Counted from the first letter of the stretch, positions 23,161-31,994 are shown. The stretch: DNA of 64,000 nucleotides from CAIWHR01 sp963811685 (GCA_963811685.1 CAWESK010000018.1:62001-126000), one strand, 5' to 3'. Notes: generated from the letters alone by a model not told the origin. Numbers and translations are program-made.

Positions 23161-23595
23161 ATGGACAAGGGAAAGACGTACAGCGGATCGTGCTTCTGCG
23201 GAGCCGTCCGGTTCACGGTCACGGGCGAGCCCGTCGCGATGGGCTATTGCCACTGCGACTCCTGCCGGCACTGGTCGGCGGGCCCGGTGAACGCGTTCAC
23301 GCTCTGGAAGCCGGACGCGGTGCGCATCACGCAGGGCGCGGACAACATCGGCACCTACAACAAATCGCCGCAAAGCTCGCGCAAATGGTGCAAGTCCTGC
23401 GGCGGACACGTCTTCACCGAGCATCCCGGGATGGGACTCACCGACGTGTACGCCGCCGTCATCCCCGACCTGCCGTTCAGCGCGGGCGTGCACGTGCACT
23501 ATCAGGAGAGCGTGCTGCCGATCAAGGATGGAGTGACCAAGCTCAAGGACGTGCCGAAGGAGATGGGCGGTTCGGGCGTCAGCATGCCCGAGTGA
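23161..23595 (+). CDS. GFA family zinc protein
   Basis: A 144-residue protein with YSGSCFCGAVRFTV, GYCHCDSCRHWSAGPVNAFTLW and RKWCKSCGGHVFTEHPG, the complete GFA zinc ligand set. The site AAGGAGG lies just before the ATG. This is the GFA member closest to the classical family in this window. Confidence 0.87.
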   Translation: MDKGKTYSGSCFCGAVRFTVTGEPVAMGYCHCDSCRHWSAGPVNAFTLWKPDAVRITQGADNIGTYNKSPQSSRKWCKSCGGHVFTEHPGMGLTDVYAAVIPDLPFSAGVHVHYQESVLPIKDGVTKLKDVPKEMGGSGVSMPE

Positions 23596-23607
23596 CCCGG
23601 ACGACAG

Positions 23608-23934
23608 ATGCAATCCCTCGTCCAGGTGATCTGCACGCCCGGGTCGAGCCTCCGCGACGCGATCGCCAACGACACGAAGCTCGAAGCGCACAGCTTCGAA
23701 GTGCTGCTCGAGCGCAAGGCCGGGCGCTTTCCGGGCTGGACCAAGCTGCGGAGCCGGGCGGTGGGCCGCCGCGGAACCGTCAATCTTCAATGGAACGGCG
23801 CCACCAAGGTCCTGTCGTGCCGAGTCGTGAACAAGGGTTCCGGGAAGCCGAATCTCATCATCGGCGATTTCGTCAATTACCTGCTGCGACGACATCGCCG
23901 CCGCATCAAGCTCATTGCCATTCTCGTTGGCTAG
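23608..23934 (+). CDS. Hypothetical protein (108 aa)
   Basis: A basic protein of about 12 kDa: SFEVLLERKAGRFPGWTKLRSRAVGRRGTVNLQWNGATKVLSCRVVNKGSGKPNLIIGDFVNYLLRRHRRR. The conserved-looking central beta region and arginine-rich C-terminus suggest nucleic-acid contact, but no family is identified. It lies 12 bases after the GFA stop and 22 before the next gene. Confidence 0.6.
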   Translation: MQSLVQVICTPGSSLRDAIANDTKLEAHSFEVLLERKAGRFPGWTKLRSRAVGRRGTVNLQWNGATKVLSCRVVNKGSGKPNLIIGDFVNYLLRRHRRRIKLIAILVG

Positions 23935-23956
23935 TCGAAGCGTAAGTTGAGGGTGA

Positions 23957-24400
23957 ATGGCCGTGCGCCTGTGGACGCTCCATCCCCGGTATCTCGACGC
24001 GCAAGGACTGGTCGCACTCTGGCGTGAATCGCTGCTCGCCCGCGAAGTGCTGCGCGGGAACACGATCGGCTATCGCCGGCATCCCCAGCTCGCCCGATTT
24101 CGATCATCGGCAACGCCCGTCGCCGCGATCAACGGGTACCTGGCGGCGGTTCACGCCGAAGCGCAGTCGCGCGGCTATCGCTTCGATCGCTCCAAGCTCG
24201 GTCGCGTCGCGCGGGTGCGAACCATCTCCGTAACCGACGGTCAATTGCAATATGAATGGGGCTGGCTGCAGGACAAGTTGCGACGACGCAGCCCGCTCGT
24301 CCATCGCCTCCATCTTGAAGTCCGCGCGCCGGCCGTGCATCCTCTCTTTCATCTGGTCCCGGGTCCCATCGCGGATTGGGAGCTTCCGAAGGGGCGTTGA
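23957..24400 (+). CDS. Pyrimidine-dimer DNA glycosylase (T4 endonuclease V/DenV-like family)
   Basis: A 147-residue protein. RLWTLHPRYLDAQGLVALWRESLLAREVLRGNTIGYRRHPQLARF matches the N-terminal helical region of the Pyr_excise family, whose members cut DNA at UV-induced pyrimidine dimers by glycosylase/AP-lyase action. The acidic catalytic Glu and basic DNA-binding helices fit, though distant members have not all been tested. The next gene starts directly at its stop. Confidence 0.75.
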   Translation: MAVRLWTLHPRYLDAQGLVALWRESLLAREVLRGNTIGYRRHPQLARFRSSATPVAAINGYLAAVHAEAQSRGYRFDRSKLGRVARVRTISVTDGQLQYEWGWLQDKLRRRSPLVHRLHLEVRAPAVHPLFHLVPGPIADWELPKGR

Positions 24401-24754
24401 ATGAGAGACGACATGACTTCTTCCCTCGCCCTTGCCGCCGAGCTGCGCGCCTTTCTCGCGCGGACCCGTGTCTCGCTCGATGAGGAAATTCGCACCTACC
24501 CCACGCCGATTCCGCGCTGCGATGCGCAATTCAATTTCGTCTACGAGCAGCGCGCGCGCGTGTTGCAGTGGCTGAACCAGCTGGACGCTGCGCTGGCCGA
24601 CGAGGATGGCCCCGTCGCGCTCGCGGGCGCGTTTGCGGCGTTCCTGAATGCGCCGTCGATCGGCGCGAGCGTAGAAGAGAGAGCGCTGCGGAATCGCCTT
24701 GCCGCGGCCGCGCCAAAAGAGCCCGCCGCCGATCCATTGACTGGCGCTCGTTGA
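24401..24754 (+). CDS. Hypothetical helical protein
   Basis: A 117-residue protein that begins with the ATG immediately following the stop of the glycosylase gene, so it is coupled to it. TYPTPIPRCDAQFNFVYEQRARVLQWLNQLDAAL looks like a helical pair with a conserved PIPRCDAQFN motif. Function unknown. Confidence 0.55.
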   Translation: MRDDMTSSLALAAELRAFLARTRVSLDEEIRTYPTPIPRCDAQFNFVYEQRARVLQWLNQLDAALADEDGPVALAGAFAAFLNAPSIGASVEERALRNRLAAAAPKEPAADPLTGAR

Positions 24755-24809
24755 CGTCGGCGCCGCGCGCTCCCAGAATCGCGTCACCGTTCCATACCGA
24801 GAGGATGTG

Positions 24810-25370
24810 ATGACCAGCCTGTCCGTGCTTTGGCTTCCGATCCTGCTTTCGTCGGTGATCGTTTTCGTCGCCAGCTCGATCATCCACATGCTGCTGCCGT
24901 GGCACCGCAGCGACTATCCGAAAGTGCCGAACGAGGACAAGGTGCGCGATGCGCTGCGGCCGTTCGCAATCCCGCCCGGCGACTACATGCTCCCCCGCTG
25001 CGACAGCCCCGCCGAGATGAAGACGCCGGAATTCGCCGCCAAGCTGAACGAGGGACCGGTGATGGTGATCACGGCGCTGCCCAACGGCCAATTCTCGATG
25101 GGCCGCAATCTCGTCCTCTGGTTCGTCTATTGCCTCGTCGTGGGGTTCTTCGCGGCTTATGTCGCCTCGCGCGCGTTGGCGCCCGGAGCTCACTACCTGC
25201 AGGTGTTCCAGTTCGTAGGCGCCACCGCCTTCATCGGGTACGCGCTGGCGCTCTGGCAGATGTCGATATGGTATCGCCGCGCGTGGAGCACGACGATCAA
25301 GGCGACCATCGACGGATTGATTTACGCGCTGCTGACCGCCGGCACGTTCGGCTGGCTGTGGCCACACTAG
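24810..25370 (+). CDS. Membrane protein, unknown function
   Basis: A 186-residue protein with an N-terminal helix (VLWLPILLSSVIVFVASSIIHMLLPW), a soluble stretch with YPKVPNEDKVRDALRPFAIPPGDYMLPR, and three more helices (LVLWFVYCLVVGFFAAYV, FVGATAFIGYALALWQM, IDGLIYALLTAGTFGWLW). The Y-P-K-V-P-x-E-D and P-x-G-x-Y motifs are characteristic of a conserved but unnamed family. GAGGA precedes ATG 24810. Confidence 0.65.
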   Translation: MTSLSVLWLPILLSSVIVFVASSIIHMLLPWHRSDYPKVPNEDKVRDALRPFAIPPGDYMLPRCDSPAEMKTPEFAAKLNEGPVMVITALPNGQFSMGRNLVLWFVYCLVVGFFAAYVASRALAPGAHYLQVFQFVGATAFIGYALALWQMSIWYRRAWSTTIKATIDGLIYALLTAGTFGWLWPH

Positions 25371-25455
25371 TCGAAGTGCAGCGACACCGGCTATCGGAAA
25401 GCCGGTCGCGCCGACGCCTCGTCGCGCCGTCGATCGTCATCGTGCCCCAATCCGC

Positions 25456-26001
25456 ATGAACTGGAAGAGCACGACAGCGGGCTTCGGAGCACCCGCGATC
25501 TTCCTGCACTGGCTCATGCTGGCGCTGATCGTCGTCGTCTATGCGATGATGGATCTCAAGTCGCTGACGGTGAAGGGAAGCCCGCAGCGCGATGCCATGG
25601 CGATGTGGCATTACATGCTGGGGCTTTCGGTGTTCGCGCTCGCGTGGGTGCGCCTGCTGGTGCGCGCGACGGGAACCGCGCCCCGGATCGCTCCGCCGCC
25701 GCCGGCGTGGGAGATCCGGCTCGCCGGGATCGCGCATTTTGCGCTCTATGCGCTGATGATCGGGCTGCCGCTGCTCGGCTGGCTGACGTTGAGCGCCAAG
25801 GGAGATCCGATCCCCTTCTTCGGCATCGAGCTGCCTCCGCTGACCGGCAAGAACGAAGCGCTCGCCCGCACGTGGAAGGAAATTCACGAGACGTCGGCGA
25901 CGGTCGGCTATTTCCTGATCGGACTCCACGCGGCGGCGGCGCTCTATCATCATTACGTGAGACGCGACAACACGATGACCATGATGTGGCGGGGTGATTG
26001 A
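25456..26001 (+). CDS. Cytochrome b561-type membrane haem protein
   Basis: A 181-residue four-helix cytochrome b561 (CybB family). Probable haem ligands are His18 (IFLHWLM), His52 (WHYMLG), His144 (EIHETSA) and His158 (GLHAAAALYHHY). It would pass electrons across the inner membrane, perhaps from quinol. CybB-like proteins can also act as superoxide:quinone reductases. ATG as annotated. Confidence 0.87.
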   Translation: MNWKSTTAGFGAPAIFLHWLMLALIVVVYAMMDLKSLTVKGSPQRDAMAMWHYMLGLSVFALAWVRLLVRATGTAPRIAPPPPAWEIRLAGIAHFALYALMIGLPLLGWLTLSAKGDPIPFFGIELPPLTGKNEALARTWKEIHETSATVGYFLIGLHAAAALYHHYVRRDNTMTMMWRGD

Positions 26002-26032
26002 CCGATCGCGTCGAGACAGCGAGGAATGGCTC

Positions 26033-26302
26033 ATGTGCAGGAACATCAGGCTCCTTTTCAATTTCGCGCCGCCGGTGACCGAAGACGAGATTCGCGCCGC
26101 GTCGCTGCAGTACGTGCGCAAGATCAGCGGATTCAACAAGCCGTCGAAGGCAAACGAAGCCGCATTCGACGCGGCCATCGCGGAAATTGCCTCCGCTTCG
26201 AGCCGGCTCCTCCATTCACTCGAAACGAGCCAGCCGCCGCGGGATCGGGCGGAAGAGGCCGCCAAGGCGCACGCGCGCGCGGTGCTCAGGTTTTCCAGGT
26301 AA
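26033..26302 (+). CDS. DUF2277 protein
   Basis: An 89-residue protein starting MCRNIRLLFNFAPPVTEDEIRAASLQYVRKISGFNKPSKANEAAF, the full DUF2277 signature (C-R-N-I...N-F-x-P-P-x-T). The family often sits beside DNA-binding or redox genes; no function is known. Confidence 0.85.
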   Translation: MCRNIRLLFNFAPPVTEDEIRAASLQYVRKISGFNKPSKANEAAFDAAIAEIASASSRLLHSLETSQPPRDRAEEAAKAHARAVLRFSR

Positions 26303-26471
26303 GCGACAGTTTCACTGCGGGTTCATCGCGAGTCGCCCCTCGGGACGTCCTGACGGGACAGCGTCCGCATCCGGCCGGAAACCTTTATCATCCCCGGGAA
26401 TCCAACCTCGAGTTCCACCGACTGCGCTGGAACACGGGTCTGTCCGGTTCGCCAATTCGCGAGGTTCCGCC

Positions 26472-27014
26472 ATGATGAAGCGCATTGCCGCCGTTGCCAT
26501 TGCCGCCCTGCTCGCCGCGGCACCGTCGTACGCCGCGCTGAAGCCGGGCGACGCTGCGCCCGATTTCAAGGCGCAGGCCTCGCTGGGCGGCAACGTCTTC
26601 ACGTTTTCGCTCGCCGACGCGCTGAAGAAGGGGCCGGTGGTCCTCTACTTCTACCCCGCCGCCTTCACCACCGGCTGCACGATCGAGGCGCACGATTTCG
26701 CCGAAGCCGTCGACAAATACCGGTCGCTCGGCGCGACGGTGATCGGCGTCTCGCACGACGACATCGCCACGCTGAACCGGTTTTCGGTCAGCGAGTGCCG
26801 CAGCAAGTTCGCGGTCGCCGCGGACCAGGATCACCGGATCATGAAATCCTACGACGCGGTCCTGGCGATCCAGCCCGAATATGCGGACCGCGTGTCCTAC
26901 GTGATCGCTCCCGATGGCCACGTCATCTACGCGTACACATCGCTCAATCCCGAAAAGCACGTCGAGAACACGCTCGACGCGCTTCGCAAGTGGTCGGCAC
27001 AGCAAAAGAAGTAG
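26472..27014 (+). CDS. Exported peroxiredoxin (BCP/AhpC-TSA type)
   Basis: A 180-residue thiol peroxidase with a signal peptide (KRIAAVAIAALLAAAPSYA), so it works in the periplasm. The peroxidatic Cys is in YPAAFTTGCTIEAHDF and a possible resolving Cys in SECRSKF. The thioredoxin fold continues with VSYVIAPDGHVIYAY. It would reduce peroxides with thioredoxin-like partners. ATG 26472. Confidence 0.87.
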   Translation: MMKRIAAVAIAALLAAAPSYAALKPGDAAPDFKAQASLGGNVFTFSLADALKKGPVVLYFYPAAFTTGCTIEAHDFAEAVDKYRSLGATVIGVSHDDIATLNRFSVSECRSKFAVAADQDHRIMKSYDAVLAIQPEYADRVSYVIAPDGHVIYAYTSLNPEKHVENTLDALRKWSAQQKK

Positions 27015-27060
27015 GCTGCTCCGCCGCGCGCTCGCCCGTTCGCTCCGTTGGGCACGCCCG

Positions 27061-27516
27061 ATGCGTTTCGCGCCGCCGCTCAATCTCGCGGATCCCGCGT
27101 GGCTTTCGATGCGCTGCTCGCTATGGCCGGAGACTCCGGCCACTGAGCATCTGTGCGACATGGCCGACACGCTGGCGCGCGGCCATCGCGTGCTGCTCGC
27201 GCAGGACGAGGCCGGTACGGCGGTCGGCTTCGTCGAGGCGTCGATACGAAACGACTACGTGAACGGCACCGAGACCTCTCCGGTCGCCTTCATCGAGGGT
27301 CTGTACGTGGAGCCCGCGCAGCGGCGCCGCGGCGTGGCGCGCGCGCTGATCGCTGAAATCGTCGCTTGGGGCAAGGCTCGGGGATGCTCGGAGCTCGCGT
27401 CCGATTCGCCGATCGGCAACGTCGAGGCGCACGCCTTCCACCGCGCGCTCGGCTTTGCCGAAGCCGAGCGTGTCGTCTGCTTTTGCAAGCCGTTGAACGA
27501 TGATCAGGGAGCGTGA
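27061..27516 (+). CDS. AAC(6')-type aminoglycoside N-acetyltransferase-like protein
   Basis: A 151-residue GNAT protein closely following the AAC(6')-I pattern: SLWPETPATEHLCDMA, VGFVEASIRNDYVNGTETSPVAFIEGLYVEPAQRRRGVARALI, then CSELASDSPIGN and FHRALGFAEAERVVCF. In that family the Asp and aromatic residues of NDYVNG and the E-G-x-Y segment form the aminoglycoside pocket. Resistance is predicted but not certain, because chromosomal relatives may have other substrates. It lies close to a VOC gene on the same strand. Confidence 0.8.
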   Translation: MRFAPPLNLADPAWLSMRCSLWPETPATEHLCDMADTLARGHRVLLAQDEAGTAVGFVEASIRNDYVNGTETSPVAFIEGLYVEPAQRRRGVARALIAEIVAWGKARGCSELASDSPIGNVEAHAFHRALGFAEAERVVCFCKPLNDDQGA

Positions 27517-27517
27517 C

Positions 27518-27904
27518 ATGAATCTGTCGGACGCAACGATCGGGCAACTTATGATTCCCATCGAAGATTTCGATCGCGGAACCGCCTTCTATCGCGACAC
27601 GCTGGGGCTTCCCTTCCTGTTCGCGGCGCCGCCGCAGATGGCGTTCTTCATGTGCGGCTCCGTACGACTTCTGGTGGGCGTAACGCCACCGGGCCAGAAG
27701 GCACAGCGCGGCTCCGCGATCTATTTTCAGGTCAAGGACATCAAGGGCGTGTACGCGTCGCTCAACGCGAAGGGCGTGCATTTTCTGGCGGAGCCGCACA
27801 TCGTCAATCGCACGCCGAAATCGGAGCTCTGGCTCGCCGAGTTCAACGATCCCGACGGCAACCAGCTTGCGCTGATGAGCGATGTCCCCGTCGCGGGCAC
27901 CTGA
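27518..27904 (+). CDS. VOC family protein
   Basis: A 128-residue VOC protein: IGQLMIPIEDFDRGTAFYRDTLGLPFLF, then AIYFQVKDIKGVYASLNAKGVHF and ELWLAEFNDPDGNQLALMSDV. ATG 27518 follows the AAC(6')-type gene stop almost immediately, so co-transcription is likely. Confidence 0.84.
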   Translation: MNLSDATIGQLMIPIEDFDRGTAFYRDTLGLPFLFAAPPQMAFFMCGSVRLLVGVTPPGQKAQRGSAIYFQVKDIKGVYASLNAKGVHFLAEPHIVNRTPKSELWLAEFNDPDGNQLALMSDVPVAGT

Positions 27905-27913
27905 CCCGGAGCT

Positions 27914-28694
27914 TCAACCCGCCGCTCGTGCGGCGTACGTGATGACGTAGAAGTTGACGCCCTGCGGCGACGTGATGCCGCTCATGCGCCCCACGCCGGG
28001 AATGTCCTTGAGCGGCATGCACACCGTCCCGCCCAGCCTGGCCGCTTCGCTCGTGGCCTTGTCGACGTCGTCGACGGTGAAGTACGTCCCCCAGTGCGGC
28101 CGCATCTTCCCCATGTCAGGGAGGATCGGCATCATGCCCGCGACGTACGCATCGCCCAGCTTGAACGTCGTGTAGCACGAACCCGGGCATTTGCATGGCC
28201 TCGGGTGTCCAGCCGAAAAGCGCCGCATAGAACTTCGACGCGCGATCGACGTCGGTCGTGATCGTCTCGAACCAGCTGGTGGCGCCGTGGCGAGAGCTGT
28301 CGGCGTCGGCACCCTGGCTCTTTTTCGGCTCCCACACGTCGAAGGCGGCGCCGTTGGGATCGTGGCAGACGGCCATCCGACCCTGGTCCATGATGTCGAA
28401 TGCCGGCATCGCGGAGCCGCCGAGCTCGGCAACCTTGGCGACGATGGCGTCCGCGCTGTCGACTTTCACCATGACGCCGATGAGCGGCGGCGTTCCCGGC
28501 GGCGTGTTCGGGCTCGCGAGATCGAAGATGCCGCCGACATCGCGACCGTCGACCTGCATCCGATGGCCCATCCCCGGGATCTCGACATAGGTCCAGCCGA
28601 GCAGCTTGCCGAAGAATTCGCGCGCCTTGGCGGGCTCCGGCGTCAGCATGTTGATCCAGCAGAATTCGCCGGTCTTGCGGATGCCTGTCGTCAT
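27914..28694 (-). CDS. Two-domain VOC family protein, frameshifted
   Basis: On the minus strand, domain 1 begins KTGEFCWINMLTPEPAKAREFFGKLLGWTYVEIPG and domain 2 begins GATSWFETITTDVDRASKFYAALFGWTPEAMQMPG. One extra base near 28175 shifts the frame; removing it restores GFVYTTFKLGDAYVAGMMPI and the C-terminus ITSPQGVNFYVITYAARAAG. The span is one base over a multiple of three. Likely an intact gene with a sequencing indel. Confidence 0.78.
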
Positions 28695-28856
28695 GGTTGC
28701 TCCTTGCGGTTCGAGCGTCGAGGTTAGATAGGCGCCGCGAGCCCGTCAACCCCATGTTCGCCGACATCCGGCTTGCGGTGCCGGACGACGGCCGCATTCG
28801 GTTATCCTGTCACGGGTTGCTCTTGCCTCGCGCAACCTTCGAGCGGAGGGATCGCG

Positions 28857-29705
28857 ATGACGCAGGCCATCAAGCCGTGGACATGCCCGACGTGCAACAC
28901 GGCTGTCGGCAGCGCCTTCTGTCCGGCCTGCGGCGAGCGGCCGGTGGGCCCGCCCGATCTTTCGTTTCGCGGACTCTTCGCCCAATTCACGAAAGCCGTC
29001 GCGGGCGTCGACGGGCGCTTCGTGCGCAGCGTTTGGATGCTCGTCACAAGGCCCGGCGCGCTGACGAACGCCTATGCCGAGGGCCGCCGCAAGCCCTACA
29101 TCGGCCCCTTTCAGCTGTTCCTCATCGCGAACGTCGCGTTCTTCGTGATCCAGTCGGTGACGCATACCAAGGTGCTTTCGTCGACGCTCGAATCGCATCT
29201 TCACCAGCAGGACTGGAGCGGGTTCGCGCAAGAGCTCGTCTCACATCGCCTGGAAGCAACCCAACGGACGCTCGATCGTTTCGCGCCGCTGTTCGATCAG
29301 GCGGTCGTCCTCAATGCAAAGTCGCTCGTCATCCTGATGGTCGCCCCGTTCGCGCTGCTGCTGCCGCTCGTGTTCCTGCGCAGCCGGCGCCCGCTCGCGA
29401 CCCACGTCGTGTTCGCGCTCCATTTCTACGCGTTCCTGCTGCTGTTGTTCTGCGTCGCCCTGGGAATCGCGGCGATCGACATGTTGCTGGGGGGCGCGGG
29501 GCTCGCGTCGTCACGGATGGACAACGCGCTGACGGTGTTCAATCTCCTCGCGTGCACGGGCTACCTGTACGTCGCATCCGGCACCGTCTACGCCGCGACG
29601 GGAGCCGCCCGCGTCATCAAGTCCGCGCTGCTGGCACTCGCCGCGGGCGCAATCGTGCTGGGCTACCGCTTTCTGATTTTCGTGATCACGCTGTATGTAA
29701 TCTAG
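28857..29705 (+). CDS. DUF3667 membrane protein
   Basis: A 282-residue protein. The N-terminal zinc ribbon WTCPTCNTAVGSAFCPACGERP is followed by DGRFVRSVWMLVTRPGALTNAYAEGRRKPYIGPFQLFLIANVAFF, the DUF3667 signature, and four to five helices. The role of the family is unknown. ATG 28857 has GGAGGG nearby. Confidence 0.83.
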   Translation: MTQAIKPWTCPTCNTAVGSAFCPACGERPVGPPDLSFRGLFAQFTKAVAGVDGRFVRSVWMLVTRPGALTNAYAEGRRKPYIGPFQLFLIANVAFFVIQSVTHTKVLSSTLESHLHQQDWSGFAQELVSHRLEATQRTLDRFAPLFDQAVVLNAKSLVILMVAPFALLLPLVFLRSRRPLATHVVFALHFYAFLLLLFCVALGIAAIDMLLGGAGLASSRMDNALTVFNLLACTGYLYVASGTVYAATGAARVIKSALLALAAGAIVLGYRFLIFVITLYVI

Positions 29706-29723
29706 AGCAACGGAGACGACGAG

Positions 29724-30227
29724 ATGAACGAAAAGGCCGCCGCGCTGGCAAAGCTCCTGATCCGCAATTTCAACGACGTGCCGCTGGAGCGCGAGGTCCG
29801 CGCACCGCTCTATGACACGCTCTGCGCACGTCTCGCCCGCGGGACCGCGGCGCGCAAGCTCGGCGCCAGCATCGACACGGTGGCGCCCGGCATGCGTTCG
29901 TGTCCCTATCATTCGCACCACGCGCAGGAGGAGATGTTCGTGATCCTCGAGGGAGAGGGAACGCTTCGGGTCGCCGGCGAGAGGCTGCCGCTCAAGACGG
30001 GCGACATCGCGTTCATCCCACCGGGCCCGGAATACCCCCACCAGATCATCAATACCTCCGCCGCGCCGCTCAAATACCTGTCGATCAGCACGCGCGACAT
30101 GCCCGAGATATGTGAATATCCGGATTCGAACAAATTTCTTGCGATGGCTTCGTCCGAGGAAGGCAAGCGCTTCGATGCGCTGCACCGGTCCGGGGGCAAC
30201 CTCGACTACTGGGACGGCGAGCCGTGA
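29724..30227 (+). CDS. Cupin-domain protein
   Basis: A 167-residue cupin: GMRSCPYHSHHAQEEMFVILEGEGTLRVAGE is motif 1 (HxHH...E) and HQIINTSAAPLKYLSISTRD lies after motif 2. The form resembles sugar-phosphate or stress cupins. It lies 18 bases after the DUF3667 gene with CGGAGACGACG upstream. Confidence 0.82.
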   Translation: MNEKAAALAKLLIRNFNDVPLEREVRAPLYDTLCARLARGTAARKLGASIDTVAPGMRSCPYHSHHAQEEMFVILEGEGTLRVAGERLPLKTGDIAFIPPGPEYPHQIINTSAAPLKYLSISTRDMPEICEYPDSNKFLAMASSEEGKRFDALHRSGGNLDYWDGEP

Positions 30228-30267
30228 CCGAGCGCACACCGCCCGACGAACGACACCGGAGATTCCG

Positions 30268-30534
30268 ATGAACGACGAAAAGATCACCGTTCGCGTGACT
30301 TCGACCGGCCAGACGATGGAGGTCGTCGTCCTCAACAAGCGCGTCGACGGCATCGAGGTCGTGCTCGGCGCGGGCGTCCATAGCGTACGCTGCATGCTCT
30401 CCCCAACGCGCAACGGGATGGCCTACGCCGGCAGCGCGATGGGGCGCGAGATCGTGTACGAGCGAGCACGCGGGCTCGTCAAGGCCGACCTCGAACGCGT
30501 CGGCTCGCATCAGGTGAATTTGAAACGCCGCTGA
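30268..30534 (+). CDS. Hypothetical conserved small protein
   Basis: An 88-residue protein: ITVRVTSTGQTMEVVVLNKRVDGIEVVLGAGVHSVRCMLSPTRNGMAYAGSAMGREIVYERARGLVKADLERV. It looks like a small beta barrel with a conserved C-M-L-x-P-T-R-N-G-x-A-Y motif. No function known. GGAG precedes the ATG. Confidence 0.62.
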   Translation: MNDEKITVRVTSTGQTMEVVVLNKRVDGIEVVLGAGVHSVRCMLSPTRNGMAYAGSAMGREIVYERARGLVKADLERVGSHQVNLKRR

Positions 30535-30559
30535 ACGGCGCGGCCGGTTCGCGCCTCGC

Positions 30560-31132
30560 TTGCCCGTGATCGTTCCCGAGGATCTGCTGCTGTCCGCCGA
30601 TCGCGTCAGCCTGCGCCGGCTCACCGAGGCGGACGCGGCCGCGATGTTCGCGATGTTCTCGCACCCGGAAGTCATGCGCTATTGGAGCCGGCCGGCGATG
30701 ACGGAAATGGCGCAGGCCGAAGCGCTTCTGCAGCAGGTGCTCGCGGACTATCGAAGCGGCGACAGCCTCCCGCTCGCCATCGAGCGCAACCGCGATCGCA
30801 TCCTCGTCGGCAACTGCACGCTGCATCACTTCCACGAGGCGAGCCGGCGCGCGGAGATCGGCTACTGCCTTGCCCGCCCGTACTGGGGAATGGGCTACAT
30901 GCACGAGGCGCTGCAAACGCTTCTCGCCTACGCATTCGAGCGACTCCATCTCAACCGCCTTGAAGCGGACATCGATCCGCGGAATACTTCATCTGCGCGA
31001 AGTCTCGGGCGCCTCGGTTTCGTGCAGGAAGGGCACCTGCGGCAGCGCTGGATCGTCGACGGCGAAGTGTCGGACACCGGATTCTATGGTCTGCTGCGCG
31101 ACGACTGGTTGCGATCCGGTCGGCTCGACTGA
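30560..31132 (+). CDS. GNAT acetyltransferase, RimJ/RimL type
   Basis: A 190-residue protein: RVSLRRLTEADAAAMFAMFSHPEVMRYWSRP, then EIGYCLARPYWGMGYMHEALQTLLAYAFERLHLNRLEADIDPRNTSSARSLGRLGF, the full RimJ/RimL-type layout. TTG 30560 or GTG 30566 are the only nearby starts. It may acetylate N-termini or a small molecule. Confidence 0.84.
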   Translation: MPVIVPEDLLLSADRVSLRRLTEADAAAMFAMFSHPEVMRYWSRPAMTEMAQAEALLQQVLADYRSGDSLPLAIERNRDRILVGNCTLHHFHEASRRAEIGYCLARPYWGMGYMHEALQTLLAYAFERLHLNRLEADIDPRNTSSARSLGRLGFVQEGHLRQRWIVDGEVSDTGFYGLLRDDWLRSGRLD

Positions 31133-31146
31133 TACGGAGAAGGTCC

Positions 31147-31455
31147 ATGCATTTCCTGCTCATCTATGATCTTTGTCCCGATTATCTCGAACGCCGTGCG
31201 GCGTTTCGCGACGAGCATCTGGCGCTGGCGTGGAAAACAGCCGCCGAAGGCCAACTGATGCTCGGTGGCGCGCTCGCGGAACCGGTCGACAGTGCGATCC
31301 TCCTGTTCGAGGGAGACACCGCTGCTGTTGCCGAGAATTTCGCGAAGGCGGATCCCTATGTCCGCAACGGGCTCGTCACCGGGTGGCGCGTGCGCCCATG
31401 GACAACCGTGGTCGGCGACATGGCGGCAACACCGGTGCACCCGGGCCCGAAGTAA
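31147..31455 (+). CDS. YciI family protein
   Basis: A 102-residue YciI-like ferredoxin-fold protein: MHFLLIYDLCPDYLERRAAFRDEHLALAWKTAAEGQLMLGGALAEPVDSAILLFEGD. The His (EHL) and Asp of the YciI putative active site are present. It begins 15 bases after the acetyltransferase gene. Confidence 0.82.
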   Translation: MHFLLIYDLCPDYLERRAAFRDEHLALAWKTAAEGQLMLGGALAEPVDSAILLFEGDTAAVAENFAKADPYVRNGLVTGWRVRPWTTVVGDMAATPVHPGPK

Positions 31456-31483
31456 GCGATCCCCGCCAAGCCCGGAGACCGTC

Positions 31484-31969
31484 GTGGCCGATATCGAAGC
31501 CAAGCTCAAGACCCTGGGTCTCGTCTTGCCGGCGCCGTTGATCCTCCCGCCCGGAGTCACCTTGCCGTTTCCGTGGGTCCGCCTCCATGGCGACCGCGCC
31601 TTTGTTTCGGGGCACGCGGCGCAGAACGTGGACGGCTCGCTTGCCGGCCCGCTCGGCAAGGTCGGCGGCGAGGTCACGCTGGAGCAAGCGCAGCACGCCG
31701 CGCGGCTCACCGCCCTTTCGATCCTCGCAAGCCTGAAGCGCGAACTCGGAGATCTCGACCGCATCACGGCATGGCTGCGGGTTTTCGGGATGGTCAACTG
31801 CGCGCCCGGCTTCCGCCAGATGCCGGCGGTCATCAACGGATTCACCGATCTCGTCGTCGAACTGTACGGACCGGTGCGCGGACCGCACGCGCGCTCCGCC
31901 GTCGGCATGGCGGAGCTGCCGTTCGGCATCCCGGTCGAGATCGAAGCCGAGGTCGCGATCAGTGCGTGA
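31484..31969 (+). CDS. RidA family protein
   Basis: A 161-residue RidA/YjgF-fold protein of the longer subgroup: PFPWVRLHGDRAFVSGHAAQNVDGSLAGPLGKVGGEVTLEQAQHAARLTALSILASLKRELGDLDRI and HARSAVGMAELPFGIPVEIEAEVAI. The Arg and Glu of the RidA pocket are present. GTG 31484 has GGAG upstream. Likely in one transcript with the YciI gene. Confidence 0.83.
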   Translation: MADIEAKLKTLGLVLPAPLILPPGVTLPFPWVRLHGDRAFVSGHAAQNVDGSLAGPLGKVGGEVTLEQAQHAARLTALSILASLKRELGDLDRITAWLRVFGMVNCAPGFRQMPAVINGFTDLVVELYGPVRGPHARSAVGMAELPFGIPVEIEAEVAISA

Positions 31970-31994
31970 CTTGACGGTCGCGCGGGAACGTTCC

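Noticed and set aside
22837..24063. 408-codon minus-strand frame
   Set aside because: It is opposite a GFA gene and other plus-strand genes with clear start sites; its product is Arg/Ala-rich with no motifs.
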